From: an uncultured Anaerolineae bacterium
Lineage (GTDB): Bacteria; Chloroflexota; Anaerolineae; Promineifilales; Promineifilaceae
NCBI GenBank assembly: GCA_937949915.1
Contig: CALECP010000053.1
Coordinates: 1-41,813 of the forward strand
DNA: 41,813 nt
Direction of reading: 5' to 3'
Shown: one piece after another, positions 1 through 7,477 of the stretch
Layout: every line of letters starts with the position of its first letter
Position numbering within the stretch: position 1 is the stretch's first letter
Made by a program: the position numbers and the translations under genes
Notes under the pieces: generated by a model
The model's database searches: none
The model's input: the letters and a program-made list of their open reading frames with translations, nothing else
What the model was told of the DNA's origin: nothing

Positions 1-79
1 CTACGTGGCAAACATACGAAAGTGCATAACTCTTATTTATATAGATGGGATCGTACTGACAATGCGGAACTTTGCAAAA

Positions 80-460
80 TCAGAAATGATAGTGGGTTTG
101 TTGGGCGGGGCCGTCATAGGTCATTTTCAGTTTGTTGAGAACATTCCGGCCGATCACGATCTCGTTTCCTGTCTCATCCCCCACCACAAATATCCCTCTG
201 AGCGTTTGTTCCTCCATGCTCACATTGACCAAATAGCGATAAGCGATCCGCCACTCTCCCCAATGGCTACGCACCCGCACTTCCTCAAACACAGGCGCGT
301 TAATCGCTCGCAGCATCATCATCGGCACAAACGTCCCATCCGCTCCCGTATCGAGCAAAGCGGGTAGCACGGCCGAACGTTCACCTGTCGGGCTGGTTAG
401 CTGAATGTTGATCTCAGGAAATGGCGGATGATAGTCGTCATTGTAAGCAAAAATCATCAT
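80..460 (-). CDS. Retropepsin-like (clan AA) aspartyl protease, single domain
   Basis: A protein of about 126 residues carries the retroviral-type aspartyl protease signature LLDTGADGTFVP (catalytic Asp in DTGA) near residue 37 and the second conserved element, EIVIGRNVLNKLKM, near residue 100, equivalent to the I-G-R/D-x-L motif of retropepsins. Such one-domain proteins would act as homodimers; the substrate is unknown. GTG 463, ATG 460 and ATG 457 are all possible starts; 460 is chosen without a clear Shine-Dalgarno. It follows the RHH/DUF5678-like gene by about 10 bases on the same strand, so the two probably share a transcript. Family assignment rests on the motifs; a role in a toxin-antitoxin-like module is inference only. 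Confidence 0.8.
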   Translation of the reverse strand: MMIFAYNDDYHPPFPEINIQLTSPTGERSAVLPALLDTGADGTFVPMMMLRAINAPVFEEVRVRSHWGEWRIAYRYLVNVSMEEQTLRGIFVVGDETGNEIVIGRNVLNKLKMTYDGPAQQTHYHF

Positions 461-469
461 CACAACACG

Positions 470-928
470 CTACTGTACCGCTTGCTCTATACGAAATCCG
501 CGCCGTGTGATCACACTGTCTGGTTCAGCGTTGACTTGGGTTAGCATAACGGCCGCATTCCCAAACTTGGTTCGGACACGCGCAAACAATGCATCAAAAT
601 CGGGGTCGTGATCGACTAATTGACCACCATACATCGCCACAAATTGCCCTGCGTAGACGGCCGCTAATTGGGTATGTTGCGCCCGAAAAAGCGCATGTTC
701 TTGTGCGATTGCTTGCTCATGCGGCCGCGCAGCCACTTCATTGACACGGCGCACCACAGGGGCAGGCAAACTGTATTGCACCGCCGATGGTTGCCCCCAT
801 TGGGCTTGCTCGGTACGATGCAATAAACGTAACGCTTCGCGGATCACTTCGCTGGCAGATGTGTACATACCAGAGGCGATCTTTTGTTGTATCCATGCTT
901 CCATATCGGTCGTAATCGAAACATTCAT
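470..928 (-). CDS. ParD/CopG-like RHH protein with C-terminal DUF5678-like domain
   Basis: The 152-residue protein starts MNVSITTDMEAWIQQKIASG, the typical N-terminus of ParD-family ribbon-helix-helix antitoxins, followed by SASEVIREALRLL. The C-terminal half (about 95-150) contains QFVAMYGGQLVDHDPDFDAL and FGNAAVMLTQV, resembling DUF5678. A DNA-binding N-terminus and a separate effector- or partner-binding C-terminus are inferred. An upstream extension to 964 is open, but ATG 928 fits the family and has a TATAAT box 6 bases before it. No RelE/ParE toxin is next to it; the downstream partner is a retropepsin-like protease. A paralogue with the same architecture lies at 12607-13113. Confidence 0.75.
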   Translation of the reverse strand: MNVSITTDMEAWIQQKIASGMYTSASEVIREALRLLHRTEQAQWGQPSAVQYSLPAPVVRRVNEVAARPHEQAIAQEHALFRAQHTQLAAVYAGQFVAMYGGQLVDHDPDFDALFARVRTKFGNAAVMLTQVNAEPDSVITRRGFRIEQAVQ

Positions 929-934
929 GGCTAT

Positions 935-940
935 ATTATA
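935..940 (-). promoter_or_regulatory. Candidate -10 box (TATAAT) for a leaderless transcript
   Basis: On the minus strand TATAAT lies 6 bases before the ATG at 928. Transcription from it would start at or next to the start codon, giving a leaderless mRNA. No good -35 hexamer is visible at the usual spacing, so this remains a candidate. Confidence 0.45.
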
Positions 941-981
941 GCATAAATTGTTATTTATTAGCATAATTTGACAGATTTAAC

Positions 982-1015
982 AAAAAAAGACCGATATAGC
1001 TGGACTACATCGGTC
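982..1015 (-). terminator. Rho-independent terminator of the SPFH gene
   Basis: An inverted repeat from 989 to 1015 (arms GACCGATATAG and CTACATCGGTC, one mismatch, 5-base loop) is followed on the minus strand by seven T residues (A tract 982-988). It sits about 30 bases past the SPFH stop codon and insulates the downstream RHH gene. Confidence 0.85.
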
Positions 1016-1043
1016 AATGTCGGGGGAGAGAAAAAAGGTTGTG

Positions 1044-2177
1044 TTACGGTGTCGAGTCAATCGTTGGCATAATGCCCGGCCCTGGAATGACGATGCTCGG
1101 TGCTGTGCCTTCGGCCGTAAAGATCAGCTTGTCTGATTCGTTGAGCGCACTCGCGTTTGCTTTCGCCATCAGGTACTGTGCGTACTCTGGGTTGTCGGCA
1201 TAGATTTCAGCCAGCACCAGTTCGGTAGCCGTTGCGCCTTTCGCCTGAATTTCGGCCGCGGCCGTGCGCTGTTCGCTAATCGCGATCTCTGCTTCCGCTT
1301 CCAGCAATTCGTTCGCTTTCCGGCTCTCGATCAATTGCCGCTCCGTCTCCAGATTGGCTAATTCGTTGGCACGTTGCGCTTCGATGACGACCAACTGGGC
1401 GGCCAGTCGCTCTTGCTCAAGTTGGGCCAGCGTTGTCTGTTGCTTCGTTTCCTCTTGGATACGACTCTGGGCAACGCGGATTTCACCTTCTTGCTTCGCC
1501 TGTTCGGCCGCGGCTTCTGCCAACGCCCGTTGCTCATCCTGTACCGCCTTTTCTTCCTGCAACCGGCTTTGTACAATCGCATCCAAGCCAGCTTGTACTT
1601 CAGGAGACAAAATCACTTCTGGCACAACCAAGTTTTCAATGCGTAAGCCTAACTCTTCAGCAAGACCATTGATTTGCACGTCAACACAGTTGCGAAGCTC
1701 ATCACGGCCGGTACCGATAATGTTGTCGTCAAACGAACGGTCGCCGACACATACCTTCATACTTTGCCGCGCAAAATTTTTCACCGACGTTACCGCTTGC
1801 TCATCACTCAAATAAACACCGCGATACTGCGACCATTTATTTTCGATGGTGGGTTTATCAGTGGGGCGGAAAATGTCGCCCGTCACCACAAGCCCGATTC
1901 GTTGCTTGTCTTTCGTGATCATCTCTTCATCGCGTGACTCAAATGGAATCGCTTGTGTCGAGATGCGGTCGAGTTCAACGAACAGACCAAAGTCTGAATA
2001 AACGCCAGGATCAACGATCTCTTCGATGCGCCCCTGCTTAAATTGCACACCGATTTCTTGCTCTTCGACGCGCTCAAACAAGTAGAAGAAGTTACCGACG
2101 GCCGAGATGATCAAGAAGATCATCGCTATTATCACGGCCAACACGAATAAAGGAACTGCTTTTCTTAATCTGTCCAT
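1044..2177 (-). CDS. SPFH / band 7 (stomatin-prohibitin-like) membrane protein
   Basis: This 377-residue protein has an N-terminal membrane helix (about residues 5-28, rich in V/I/L), an SPFH domain (about 35-210, with EQEIGVQFKQGRIEEIVDPG and a conserved region ending LRIENLVVPEVILSPEVQAGL), and a long Ala/Glu/Gln-rich coiled coil (about 210-330). The tail is Pro/Gly-rich. Proteins of this type form oligomeric rings or membrane microdomain scaffolds. An in-frame ATG at 2189 exists, but GGAGG sits just before the second ATG (2177), which decides the start. It is a single-gene unit with its own terminator. No NfeD or protease partner is adjacent, so the exact subfamily is open. Confidence 0.88.
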   Translation of the reverse strand: MDRLRKAVPLFVLAVIIAMIFLIISAVGNFFYLFERVEEQEIGVQFKQGRIEEIVDPGVYSDFGLFVELDRISTQAIPFESRDEEMITKDKQRIGLVVTGDIFRPTDKPTIENKWSQYRGVYLSDEQAVTSVKNFARQSMKVCVGDRSFDDNIIGTGRDELRNCVDVQINGLAEELGLRIENLVVPEVILSPEVQAGLDAIVQSRLQEEKAVQDEQRALAEAAAEQAKQEGEIRVAQSRIQEETKQQTTLAQLEQERLAAQLVVIEAQRANELANLETERQLIESRKANELLEAEAEIAISEQRTAAAEIQAKGATATELVLAEIYADNPEYAQYLMAKANASALNESDKLIFTAEGTAPSIVIPGPGIMPTIDSTP

Positions 2178-2288
2178 GTAAACCTCCATAGTTTCATTGG
2201 TATTTATCAGCCTATACGCGCATTTGCAAAAAGAGTTGCAAAGACGGCTTTTCAGTTCTTTCGTCGTAACTACTCACGTAGTAGCCAG

Positions 2289-2422
2289 TCAGCTATCAGC
2301 CTGTCAGCAAATCAGCAAAGATGGATGTTCAAACTTGATGATTGACATCAAAATAGCTTGTTGACAAGGCACACCTGCTTGAGAAAGTACAAAGCTACCA
2401 GTCTGACCTGCTGACCTGCTGA
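2289..2422. repeat. Inverted 8-bp-periodic TCAG...CTGA array
   Basis: TCAG occurs at 2289, 2296, 2304 and 2312 (steps 7, 8, 8). The reverse complement CTGA occurs at 2403, 2411 and 2419 (steps 8, 8). The arms enclose a core of about 85 bp; part of that core (about 2343-2383) is roughly 70 percent identical to 27525-27565. The architecture matches the element at 30066-30216. Confidence 0.6.
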
Positions 2423-2439
2423 GTAGTTACCTTTCGCCT

Positions 2440-2547
2440 ATCACTATATTAGTCGGCCGCAAACAGCTTGTCTTGTCGATTGAAGCCACAACGATGCGTG
2501 AAAAGACGAAATGCGGATGCTAAAAGTGAAACATTGAAAAACCGTGA
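2440..2547. repeat. Dispersed intergenic repeat, copy A
   Basis: The block around 2449-2475 (AGTCGGCCGCAAACAGCTTG and following) matches 30097-30121 with few changes. The distal end (GTGAAACATTGAAAAACC, 2526-2543) matches 30206-30223. Both copies lie upstream of plus-strand genes. The middle is diverged. Confidence 0.55.
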
Positions 2548-2654
2548 CAATTTATATCAGCAACTTGCGCGATAGGCGATCAAGTGGTTCAATCCATGTT
2601 GAATACTACAACCAAACTTTAAGCGCGTTGATGACGCTGTGTGAGGACAATGTG

Positions 2655-3542
2655 ATGAACCATTTAAGCCGTTTTTTCTTACTGACTATCGTTTTGTGTT
2701 TATTTGTAATGATCGGTTGCTCAGCCCCTCCAGTTGAGACACCCGCGCCGGGTGATGACTCGGTAACGCTGACTGTGATCGATCCTACGCCTGTGGGCGA
2801 CGCGGCCGCGGCCGATGATGGCGCAAGCGCATCGGCCGAAACAGATGCAGCCGGGGACGCGACAACAGATGACGGTACGGCCGCATCGGAAACGGCCGCT
2901 GAGGGCGAAGCGGACGGAGCAAGTGCAGACGGGGACGCGGCCGAGGCAGATGCAGCCGCTGAAGGCGAAAACGCAGATGCGACGGATGCAACAGAGGGCA
3001 GCGAGACCACCGCAGCCAGCACCGATGACACGACTGGCGACACCATTACAGAGACGGCGACAACAGCCGAGGGTGAAAGCGAGGGTGCTGGCGATACCAT
3101 TACCGATACGGTAACGGCCGAAACAGCAGACGCAGATGATGCGACAACGACAACAGAAGATGGCGACGATGCGGCCGCAGGTGAGGGCGAAGCAGCAACG
3201 GAAGGCGATACGGCCGAAGCATCTGAAACCACCGTCGAAAAACAACGGCGCATCGAATTTCCCGAAGGAGCAAATGGCACTATCGTAGGTAGCACCATCG
3301 CCGCCGATGTAACAGAAACATGGCTGGTCGGTGCAGAGGAAGGACAAACCCTCTCCCTCAATCTGTTCCCGTATCCCACCAAAACATTCACCGTTGTCTC
3401 GCCATCTGGCGAAGCGATGGAGGCGGCACAGGGTAATGGCATCTTCTTGATCGACATCACCGAAACAGGTGATCATACGATTGCGATCACGGGTGAATTT
3501 GACGGCGCGTATTCATTGACTGTCGAATTGTTTGGCGGTTGA
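2655..3542 (+). CDS. Lipoprotein with acidic low-complexity stalk and C-terminal beta domain
   Basis: The 295-residue protein begins with a lipoprotein signal, a hydrophobic stretch ending VMIGC at about residue 22. Next comes a stalk of some 145 residues built almost only from Ala, Asp, Glu, Thr, Gly and Ser, strongly negative. The last 95 residues (RIEFPEGANGTIVGSTIAAD onward) look like a beta-sandwich resembling the PPC type, with alternating hydrophobic strands. It is probably anchored to the outer face of the membrane with an extended spacer; no enzymatic motif is visible. The start ATG 2655 has GAGG about 8 bases upstream; the frame is open from 2544 but the signal peptide argues for 2655. 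The reverse strand of the stalk is also open, an artefact of composition. Confidence 0.8.
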   Translation: MNHLSRFFLLTIVLCLFVMIGCSAPPVETPAPGDDSVTLTVIDPTPVGDAAAADDGASASAETDAAGDATTDDGTAASETAAEGEADGASADGDAAEADAAAEGENADATDATEGSETTAASTDDTTGDTITETATTAEGESEGAGDTITDTVTAETADADDATTTTEDGDDAAAGEGEAATEGDTAEASETTVEKQRRIEFPEGANGTIVGSTIAADVTETWLVGAEEGQTLSLNLFPYPTKTFTVVSPSGEAMEAAQGNGIFLIDITETGDHTIAITGEFDGAYSLTVELFGG

Positions 3543-3563
3543 TAGATAAATGAGAACAATCAA

Positions 3564-3603
3564 CCATTTGTAGGGACATGGCGCGCCACGTCCCTACAAA
3601 TGG
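3564..3603. repeat. 40-bp near-perfect palindrome with GTAGGGAC core (copy 1)
   Basis: Two 20-base arms with no loop differ at one position. The left arm starts CCATTTGTAGGGAC and the centre is GGCGCGCC. It lies 22 bp after the lipoprotein stop and 8 bp before the Shine-Dalgarno of the next gene. A second member is at 13736-13771. Similar palindromes are dispersed in many bacterial genomes; here it could also terminate the upstream transcript. Confidence 0.85.
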
Positions 3604-3619
3604 GGTATACGGAGGCAGC

Positions 3620-4861
3620 ATGATCGACATTGAACAAGCAAATCAAGAAACAGTCACACGAATGATGGCGGCACGGCCGATACTGAAAACAATCGCTACA
3701 GCGCGGGACGTGATTCCCGGTATGCGAGACGATTTGTTGCTTCATGCAGGGCCACCGATCTCGTGGGAAAATGCGTCAGGGCCGCTCCGGGGTGCGCTGG
3801 TGGGCGCGTTGATTTTTGAGGGAAAGGCGGCCGATTGGGAAGCGGCCGAGGCGTTGCTTACCTCTGGCGCAGTGACATTTGAGCCCTGCCACGCACACAG
3901 CACCGTGGGCCCGATGGCGGGGGTAACGAGCGCGTCGATGAAGGTGTATGTCGTTGAAAATGTAACGCATGGCAATGTGGCGTACTCCAATTTGAATGAA
4001 GGGTACGGCAAGGTGCTGCGCTACGGGGCGTACAGCGCGGAAGTAATTGAAAAGTTGCGCTGGATGAATGGCACATTTGCTGATATTTTGACGGCCGCGC
4101 TGGCACAAACAGACGGTATCGACATCCGCGCCCTGCTAGCCGAATCGCTGCACATGGGGGACGAAGGGCATAATCGAAACAAGGCGGGATCGATTCTGTA
4201 CACCGCCAAATTAGCCCCCTTGATCGCACAAACTGATTTTAGTGATGACGAAAAAGCGAAAACGCTGCAATTTTTGGGCGACAATGCGCTCAGTGTGCTG
4301 AATCCGGTGATGGCGGGGTGCAAGGCGATGTGCGACGCGGGGGCTGGCATTGCGGGTAGCACCATTATGACGACGATGGCACGCAATGGGACGGAAGTGG
4401 GCATTCGCGTCAGTGGGCTGGGCGATCAATGGTTTACCGGGCCGGTGGGGCAACCAGATGGGCTGTATTTTCCGGGCTACACGGCCGCCGATGCGAACGG
4501 CGACATCGGGGACAGCACCATTACAGAGACGGCCGGGATTGGGGCATTTGCGATGGCGGCCGCGCCAGCAATTGTCACCTTTATCAGTGGTACACCCGAA
4601 TTGGCGATCAACACGACGATGAATATGTACGAGATCACCGAGACGGAACACACGGCGTTTACGATTCCTGCGCTCGGTTTTCGCGGTACGCCGACTGGTG
4701 TAGACATTCGCAAAGTGGTCGAATTGGGCATTCTGCCGCAAATCAACACAGGCATCGCGCACAAAGAGCCGGGAGTGGGTCAGGTGGGTGCCGGATTAGT
4801 ATTGCCGCCAGCCAATATGTTTGAAGACGCATTGATAGCGTATGCGGAAAAATATCTGTAA
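3620..4861 (+). CDS. DUF1116 family protein (YlbE/AllG-like)
   Basis: The 413-residue protein matches the DUF1116 family in length and pattern: LLLHAGPPISWENASGPLRG near the N-terminus, FEPCHAHSTVGPMAGVTSAS, HMGDEGHNRNKAGS and FRGTPTGVDIRKVVELG. The best known members, E. coli YlbE/AllG, are subunits of oxamic transcarbamylase and work with FdrA/AllF and YlbF/AllH. Neither partner is encoded here, so oxamate metabolism cannot be asserted. GGAGG at 3611-3615 fixes the start at 3620; the longer frame from 3578 would run through the palindrome. A small membrane protein follows 10 bp downstream. Confidence 0.85.
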   Translation: MIDIEQANQETVTRMMAARPILKTIATARDVIPGMRDDLLLHAGPPISWENASGPLRGALVGALIFEGKAADWEAAEALLTSGAVTFEPCHAHSTVGPMAGVTSASMKVYVVENVTHGNVAYSNLNEGYGKVLRYGAYSAEVIEKLRWMNGTFADILTAALAQTDGIDIRALLAESLHMGDEGHNRNKAGSILYTAKLAPLIAQTDFSDDEKAKTLQFLGDNALSVLNPVMAGCKAMCDAGAGIAGSTIMTTMARNGTEVGIRVSGLGDQWFTGPVGQPDGLYFPGYTAADANGDIGDSTITETAGIGAFAMAAAPAIVTFISGTPELAINTTMNMYEITETEHTAFTIPALGFRGTPTGVDIRKVVELGILPQINTGIAHKEPGVGQVGAGLVLPPANMFEDALIAYAEKYL

Positions 4862-4871
4862 TATGTAGGGC

Positions 4872-5336
4872 ATGGAGAAAGAAATTTGGGTTGCTCTCAT
4901 CGGTCTTGTCGGCGCAATAGCGGCCGTATGGTTCAAATGGTATTTGGATAATCACCATCAGCCGCGTGTGGTTGATGACGCGCCAGTGCTAACCCATAGC
5001 GGCACGGTCAATATGGCGGCCGGGATAACGCTGTCACGAGACGGACAAGGGATGGCGTATGGGCATAAATTTACGTTTGCGTTCACGACGCTGGATGAGG
5101 GGCGTGTGCTGGTATTTACGGCCGAGGCACGGGCGCGGCAATTGATCGCTATCGAGCTATTTGCAGAAGCAGAAAACCAGCACACGCAGCCTGCCATCAT
5201 CACGACCGGCCGCACCTACACACCGCGCCTAGAATGGATGGTTGAACCGGGCAATTACGTGGTTGCTATTGTCGCGCACAGTGATGATGAAATGACGGCC
5301 GATTTTGATGTGTCGTATCGTTATCACGTTGAATGA
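4872..5336 (+). CDS. Hypothetical membrane-anchored protein
   Basis: I do not recognise this 154-residue protein. Residues 5-22 form one hydrophobic helix (WVALIGLVGAIAAVWF), so the rest is probably on one side of the membrane. The remainder is beta-rich, with a central segment (GQGMAYGHKFTFAFTTLDEG) and a C-terminal part of alternating hydrophobic residues (NYVVAIVAHSDDEMTADFDV). It contains no cysteine. It begins 10 bp after the DUF1116 stop, with only a weak purine-rich stretch (TAGGG) before the ATG, so translation is probably coupled. It carries several CGGCCG copies like native genes. Confidence 0.65.
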   Translation: MEKEIWVALIGLVGAIAAVWFKWYLDNHHQPRVVDDAPVLTHSGTVNMAAGITLSRDGQGMAYGHKFTFAFTTLDEGRVLVFTAEARARQLIAIELFAEAENQHTQPAIITTGRTYTPRLEWMVEPGNYVVAIVAHSDDEMTADFDVSYRYHVE

Positions 5337-5355
5337 TTGTTATCGATCAAAACGA

Positions 5356-5610
5356 TCATGCGTAGCTCAAACCAGAACGCAAATCAGTGATCCACTGTTC
5401 AATTGCTTCATCGTTGATGAGATGAGGGTAATCTTGATCTTTCCATGACCCGGCCGTTTCGGCAACTACTTCGCTTTGTTCCAGAAGCAATAGCCGCTCT
5501 AAAAGCGCATCCATCACGAACTGTTCCCGCTCCTGTATCGTCACCCATTTATCTAACAAGCTGGAGAGCGTATCGGGAACGCTGATCGTCATTTGTGTCG
5601 TTTCAATCAT
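5356..5610 (-). CDS. RHH-type antitoxin-like protein, no toxin partner seen
   Basis: About 84 residues. The N-terminus (MTISVPDTLSSLLDKWVTIQ) resembles the ribbon-helix-helix fold, and the C-terminus ends in the acidic, Trp-containing pattern SWKDQDYPHLINDEAIEQWI seen in small CopG-like antitoxins. ATG 5610 is preferred; ATG 5592 is possible. The gene is convergent with the hypothetical membrane protein. No PIN, MazF, RelE or HEPN gene lies beside it, so it is either an orphan antitoxin or a stand-alone repressor. Confidence 0.6.
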   Translation of the reverse strand: MIETTQMTISVPDTLSSLLDKWVTIQEREQFVMDALLERLLLLEQSEVVAETAGSWKDQDYPHLINDEAIEQWITDLRSGLSYA

Positions 5611-5724
5611 GCTCTCAGTATAACGCTGGGTTTTATCGGTCGTCAACCTCTACACACCGCCATCATTCTAATCTAAGGGGAGCTATTTACGAAAATCATA
5701 GCAGGGGGCAGGGTGTGCGGAACG

Positions 5725-6774
5725 CTACGGCCGCGCAAAAGAGGGCAACGCTTGCCCCGGCATAATGACGACGCGCACCGGGTCGCCATCAGCGATCTGG
5801 ATAGAGTGCAATTGCCAGCTATGAATAATGGTGCCATCATGCAACTGGATGCGATAGATGTTGGCGATACCGACAAACTGACGGTCAAGAATACGGCCGT
5901 TCCCCCGTCCATCCGGCGCAGGCTGGAGCAATACATCGTCCGGCCGCAGCACAATATCCACCTTCTCCCCATCGGCAAAATCGTGATGATTGGGCAAATC
6001 GCCAAGCGGTGTCGTCACAAAATCACCATGCACCACACCGGGCATAAAGTCGCTCTGCCCCATAAATTCAGCCACAAACCGCGTGCGCGGCCGATGATAG
6101 ATCGTTTCCGGCGAACCTGTTTGTTCCAGGCGGCCGTTGTTCATCACCGCAATTTGATCCCCCATAAACAACGCCTCTTCTTGATCATGTGTCACAAAAA
6201 TCGCCGTCATGTCGGCACGGCGCAGCAAGTCACGCACATCGTGGCGCATCACGTCGCGCAAAGACGCATCTAGGTTGGAAAATGGCTCGTCTAGCAACAA
6301 AACAACTGGCTCTGGGGCTAACGCTCTCGCAAGGGCGACGCGCTGCTGCTGCCCGCCCGAAAGCTCGTGAGGCATCCTGTCGCCCAGCCCAGCCAGCCCC
6401 ACCAGTGCCAGCATGTCAGCGACCCGTTTTTTGGCGGCCGCCCTGCCCAGCCCAAACGCCACATTCTTCCAAACTGTGAGATGCGGAAAAATGGCGTAAT
6501 CTTGGAACACCAGCCCGATATTGCGCTTTTCAGTCGGAATGTGCAGACGGCCGTCCCCCACCACACGCCCCGCGATCTCGATGCGGCCGCTGTCCAGCCG
6601 CTCTAGCCCCGCCAACATGCGGAGCGTCGTCGTTTTGCCACACCCACTCGGCCCGATCAACGCCAAAATCTCGCCATGCTCGACCGAGAGCGACACATCA
6701 TTGACAATCGGCGCATCAGGCGCATCCGTAAACGTTCGCATCAAATTATGGGCGGCCAAAATCGGTGCGCTCAT
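5725..6774 (-). CDS. ABC transporter ATP-binding protein, FbpC/PotA-like with TOBE domain
   Basis: The 349-residue ATPase has Walker A GPSGCGKTT (41-49), Q-loop Gln91, signature LSGGQQQR (138-145), Walker B VVLLLDE (157-163) and the switch His196 in FVTHDQEEA. The C-terminal third (about 240-349, including RPDDVLLQP and ANIYRIQLHDGTI) fits a TOBE_2 domain, as in iron(III), spermidine and sulfate importer ATPases. The ATG at 6774 overlaps the methyltransferase stop as ATGA, so translation is coupled. No permease or binding protein is in the window; the ATPase sits at the operon end, so its transporter partner is unknown. Confidence 0.9.
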   Translation of the reverse strand: MSAPILAAHNLMRTFTDAPDAPIVNDVSLSVEHGEILALIGPSGCGKTTTLRMLAGLERLDSGRIEIAGRVVGDGRLHIPTEKRNIGLVFQDYAIFPHLTVWKNVAFGLGRAAAKKRVADMLALVGLAGLGDRMPHELSGGQQQRVALARALAPEPVVLLLDEPFSNLDASLRDVMRHDVRDLLRRADMTAIFVTHDQEEALFMGDQIAVMNNGRLEQTGSPETIYHRPRTRFVAEFMGQSDFMPGVVHGDFVTTPLGDLPNHHDFADGEKVDIVLRPDDVLLQPAPDGRGNGRILDRQFVGIANIYRIQLHDGTIIHSWQLHSIQIADGDPVRVVIMPGQALPSFARP

Positions 6775-7475
6775 ACTATCTTCTCCAGTACCGTGTACAG
6801 ATTGAGATCGCCCTCTTTGCCGTCGCTGCGCCATTGTTCGACGACGGTCAAATCAGTGTCCGCCAACAAATCATCCAGCGCGGCCGCCGTGATCATGTTG
6901 ACGTGGCGCACCCCGATAGTACGAAACGACATCAAATAGTCAGATGGCTCGACCGCGGCCGGATCGATGCCGACGCTCTCCCATGTCACGATTTTGCGCC
7001 GTTGCCGCTCATTACTCATAAATTGAAAGGTGGTGACGATCATGCGGCCGTGTGGGGCAAGATGTTCGCTCAACTGCTGCAACACACGTACCCGATTGTC
7101 CCGGCCGGGAATGTGGTGCAGGGTCGCCATACACGCGATAGCGTCAAAACGGCCGAGTCCCGCCAAAAAGTCAGGGGCAAGCAAGTTGCGTTCGTAGAAG
7201 TCGCCGACCGTTTGCGGCCGTCCAATCGCCATCAGTTCACTGCTGTAATCGACCCCCGTGTAGTGGGCGATCCGTTGCTGCTCAAGCAAGTAACGGCCGA
7301 GACGGCCGTCCCCACAGCCGACATCGAGAAAACGGGCGCACGGATCGGGCAGACAGCCCTGCAACCGCGCATATCCTTGCCAAGCGTAACGGCGCTTATT
7401 GGAAAAAGCGGTTGCCATTTCTCGATAAAAAGTGCGGTTGATCGCTACCAGTTGCTCAACAGTCTCACGTTTCAT
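6771..7475 (-). CDS. SAM-dependent methyltransferase, Trm9/ALKBH8-like
   Basis: This class I methyltransferase has motif I LDVGCGDGRLG (about 50-60), an acidic residue after the second strand (YTGVDYSSEL) and ACMATLHHIPGRDNR. The C-terminus (EPSDYLMSF, GVRHVNMIT, QWRSDGKEGDLNLYTVLEK) closely follows the pattern of Trm9-type tRNA wobble-uridine methyltransferases. Action on a tRNA in this bacterium is inference; a small-molecule substrate is possible. ATG 7475 is chosen; GTG 7481 would overlap the upstream stop. The gene is sandwiched between a 66-aa gene and the ABC ATPase with overlaps or 2-base gaps. Confidence 0.8.
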   Translation of the reverse strand: MKRETVEQLVAINRTFYREMATAFSNKRRYAWQGYARLQGCLPDPCARFLDVGCGDGRLGRYLLEQQRIAHYTGVDYSSELMAIGRPQTVGDFYERNLLAPDFLAGLGRFDAIACMATLHHIPGRDNRVRVLQQLSEHLAPHGRMIVTTFQFMSNERQRRKIVTWESVGIDPAAVEPSDYLMSFRTIGVRHVNMITAAALDDLLADTDLTVVEQWRSDGKEGDLNLYTVLEKIV

Positions 7476-7477
7476 AT

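Larger units (their letters stand above)
2178..2654. other. 477-bp intergenic region between divergent genes, with repeat elements
   Basis: No convincing gene is present. The region separates the SPFH gene (minus) from the acidic lipoprotein (plus) and must hold both promoters. It contains two repeat segments described separately: an inverted array of 8-bp-spaced TCAG/CTGA tetramers (2289-2422) and a segment (about 2440-2547) similar to an intergenic element near 30.1 kb. The open frame starting at 2544 is an upstream extension of the lipoprotein frame and is not preferred. Confidence 0.6.

Noticed and set aside
5-367. Plus-strand open frame at the left edge
   Set aside because: It runs antisense to the retropepsin gene, whose motifs are clear; the product is His/Arg-rich without recognisable features.
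2606-3476. Long reverse-strand open frames across the acidic lipoprotein gene
   Set aside because: They mirror the biased composition of the stalk; products are Ser/Ala/Val or Cys/Arg-rich with no domain or ribosome binding site.
5713-6273. 186-codon plus-strand frame
   Set aside because: Antisense to the TOBE part of the ABC ATPase; composition artefact.
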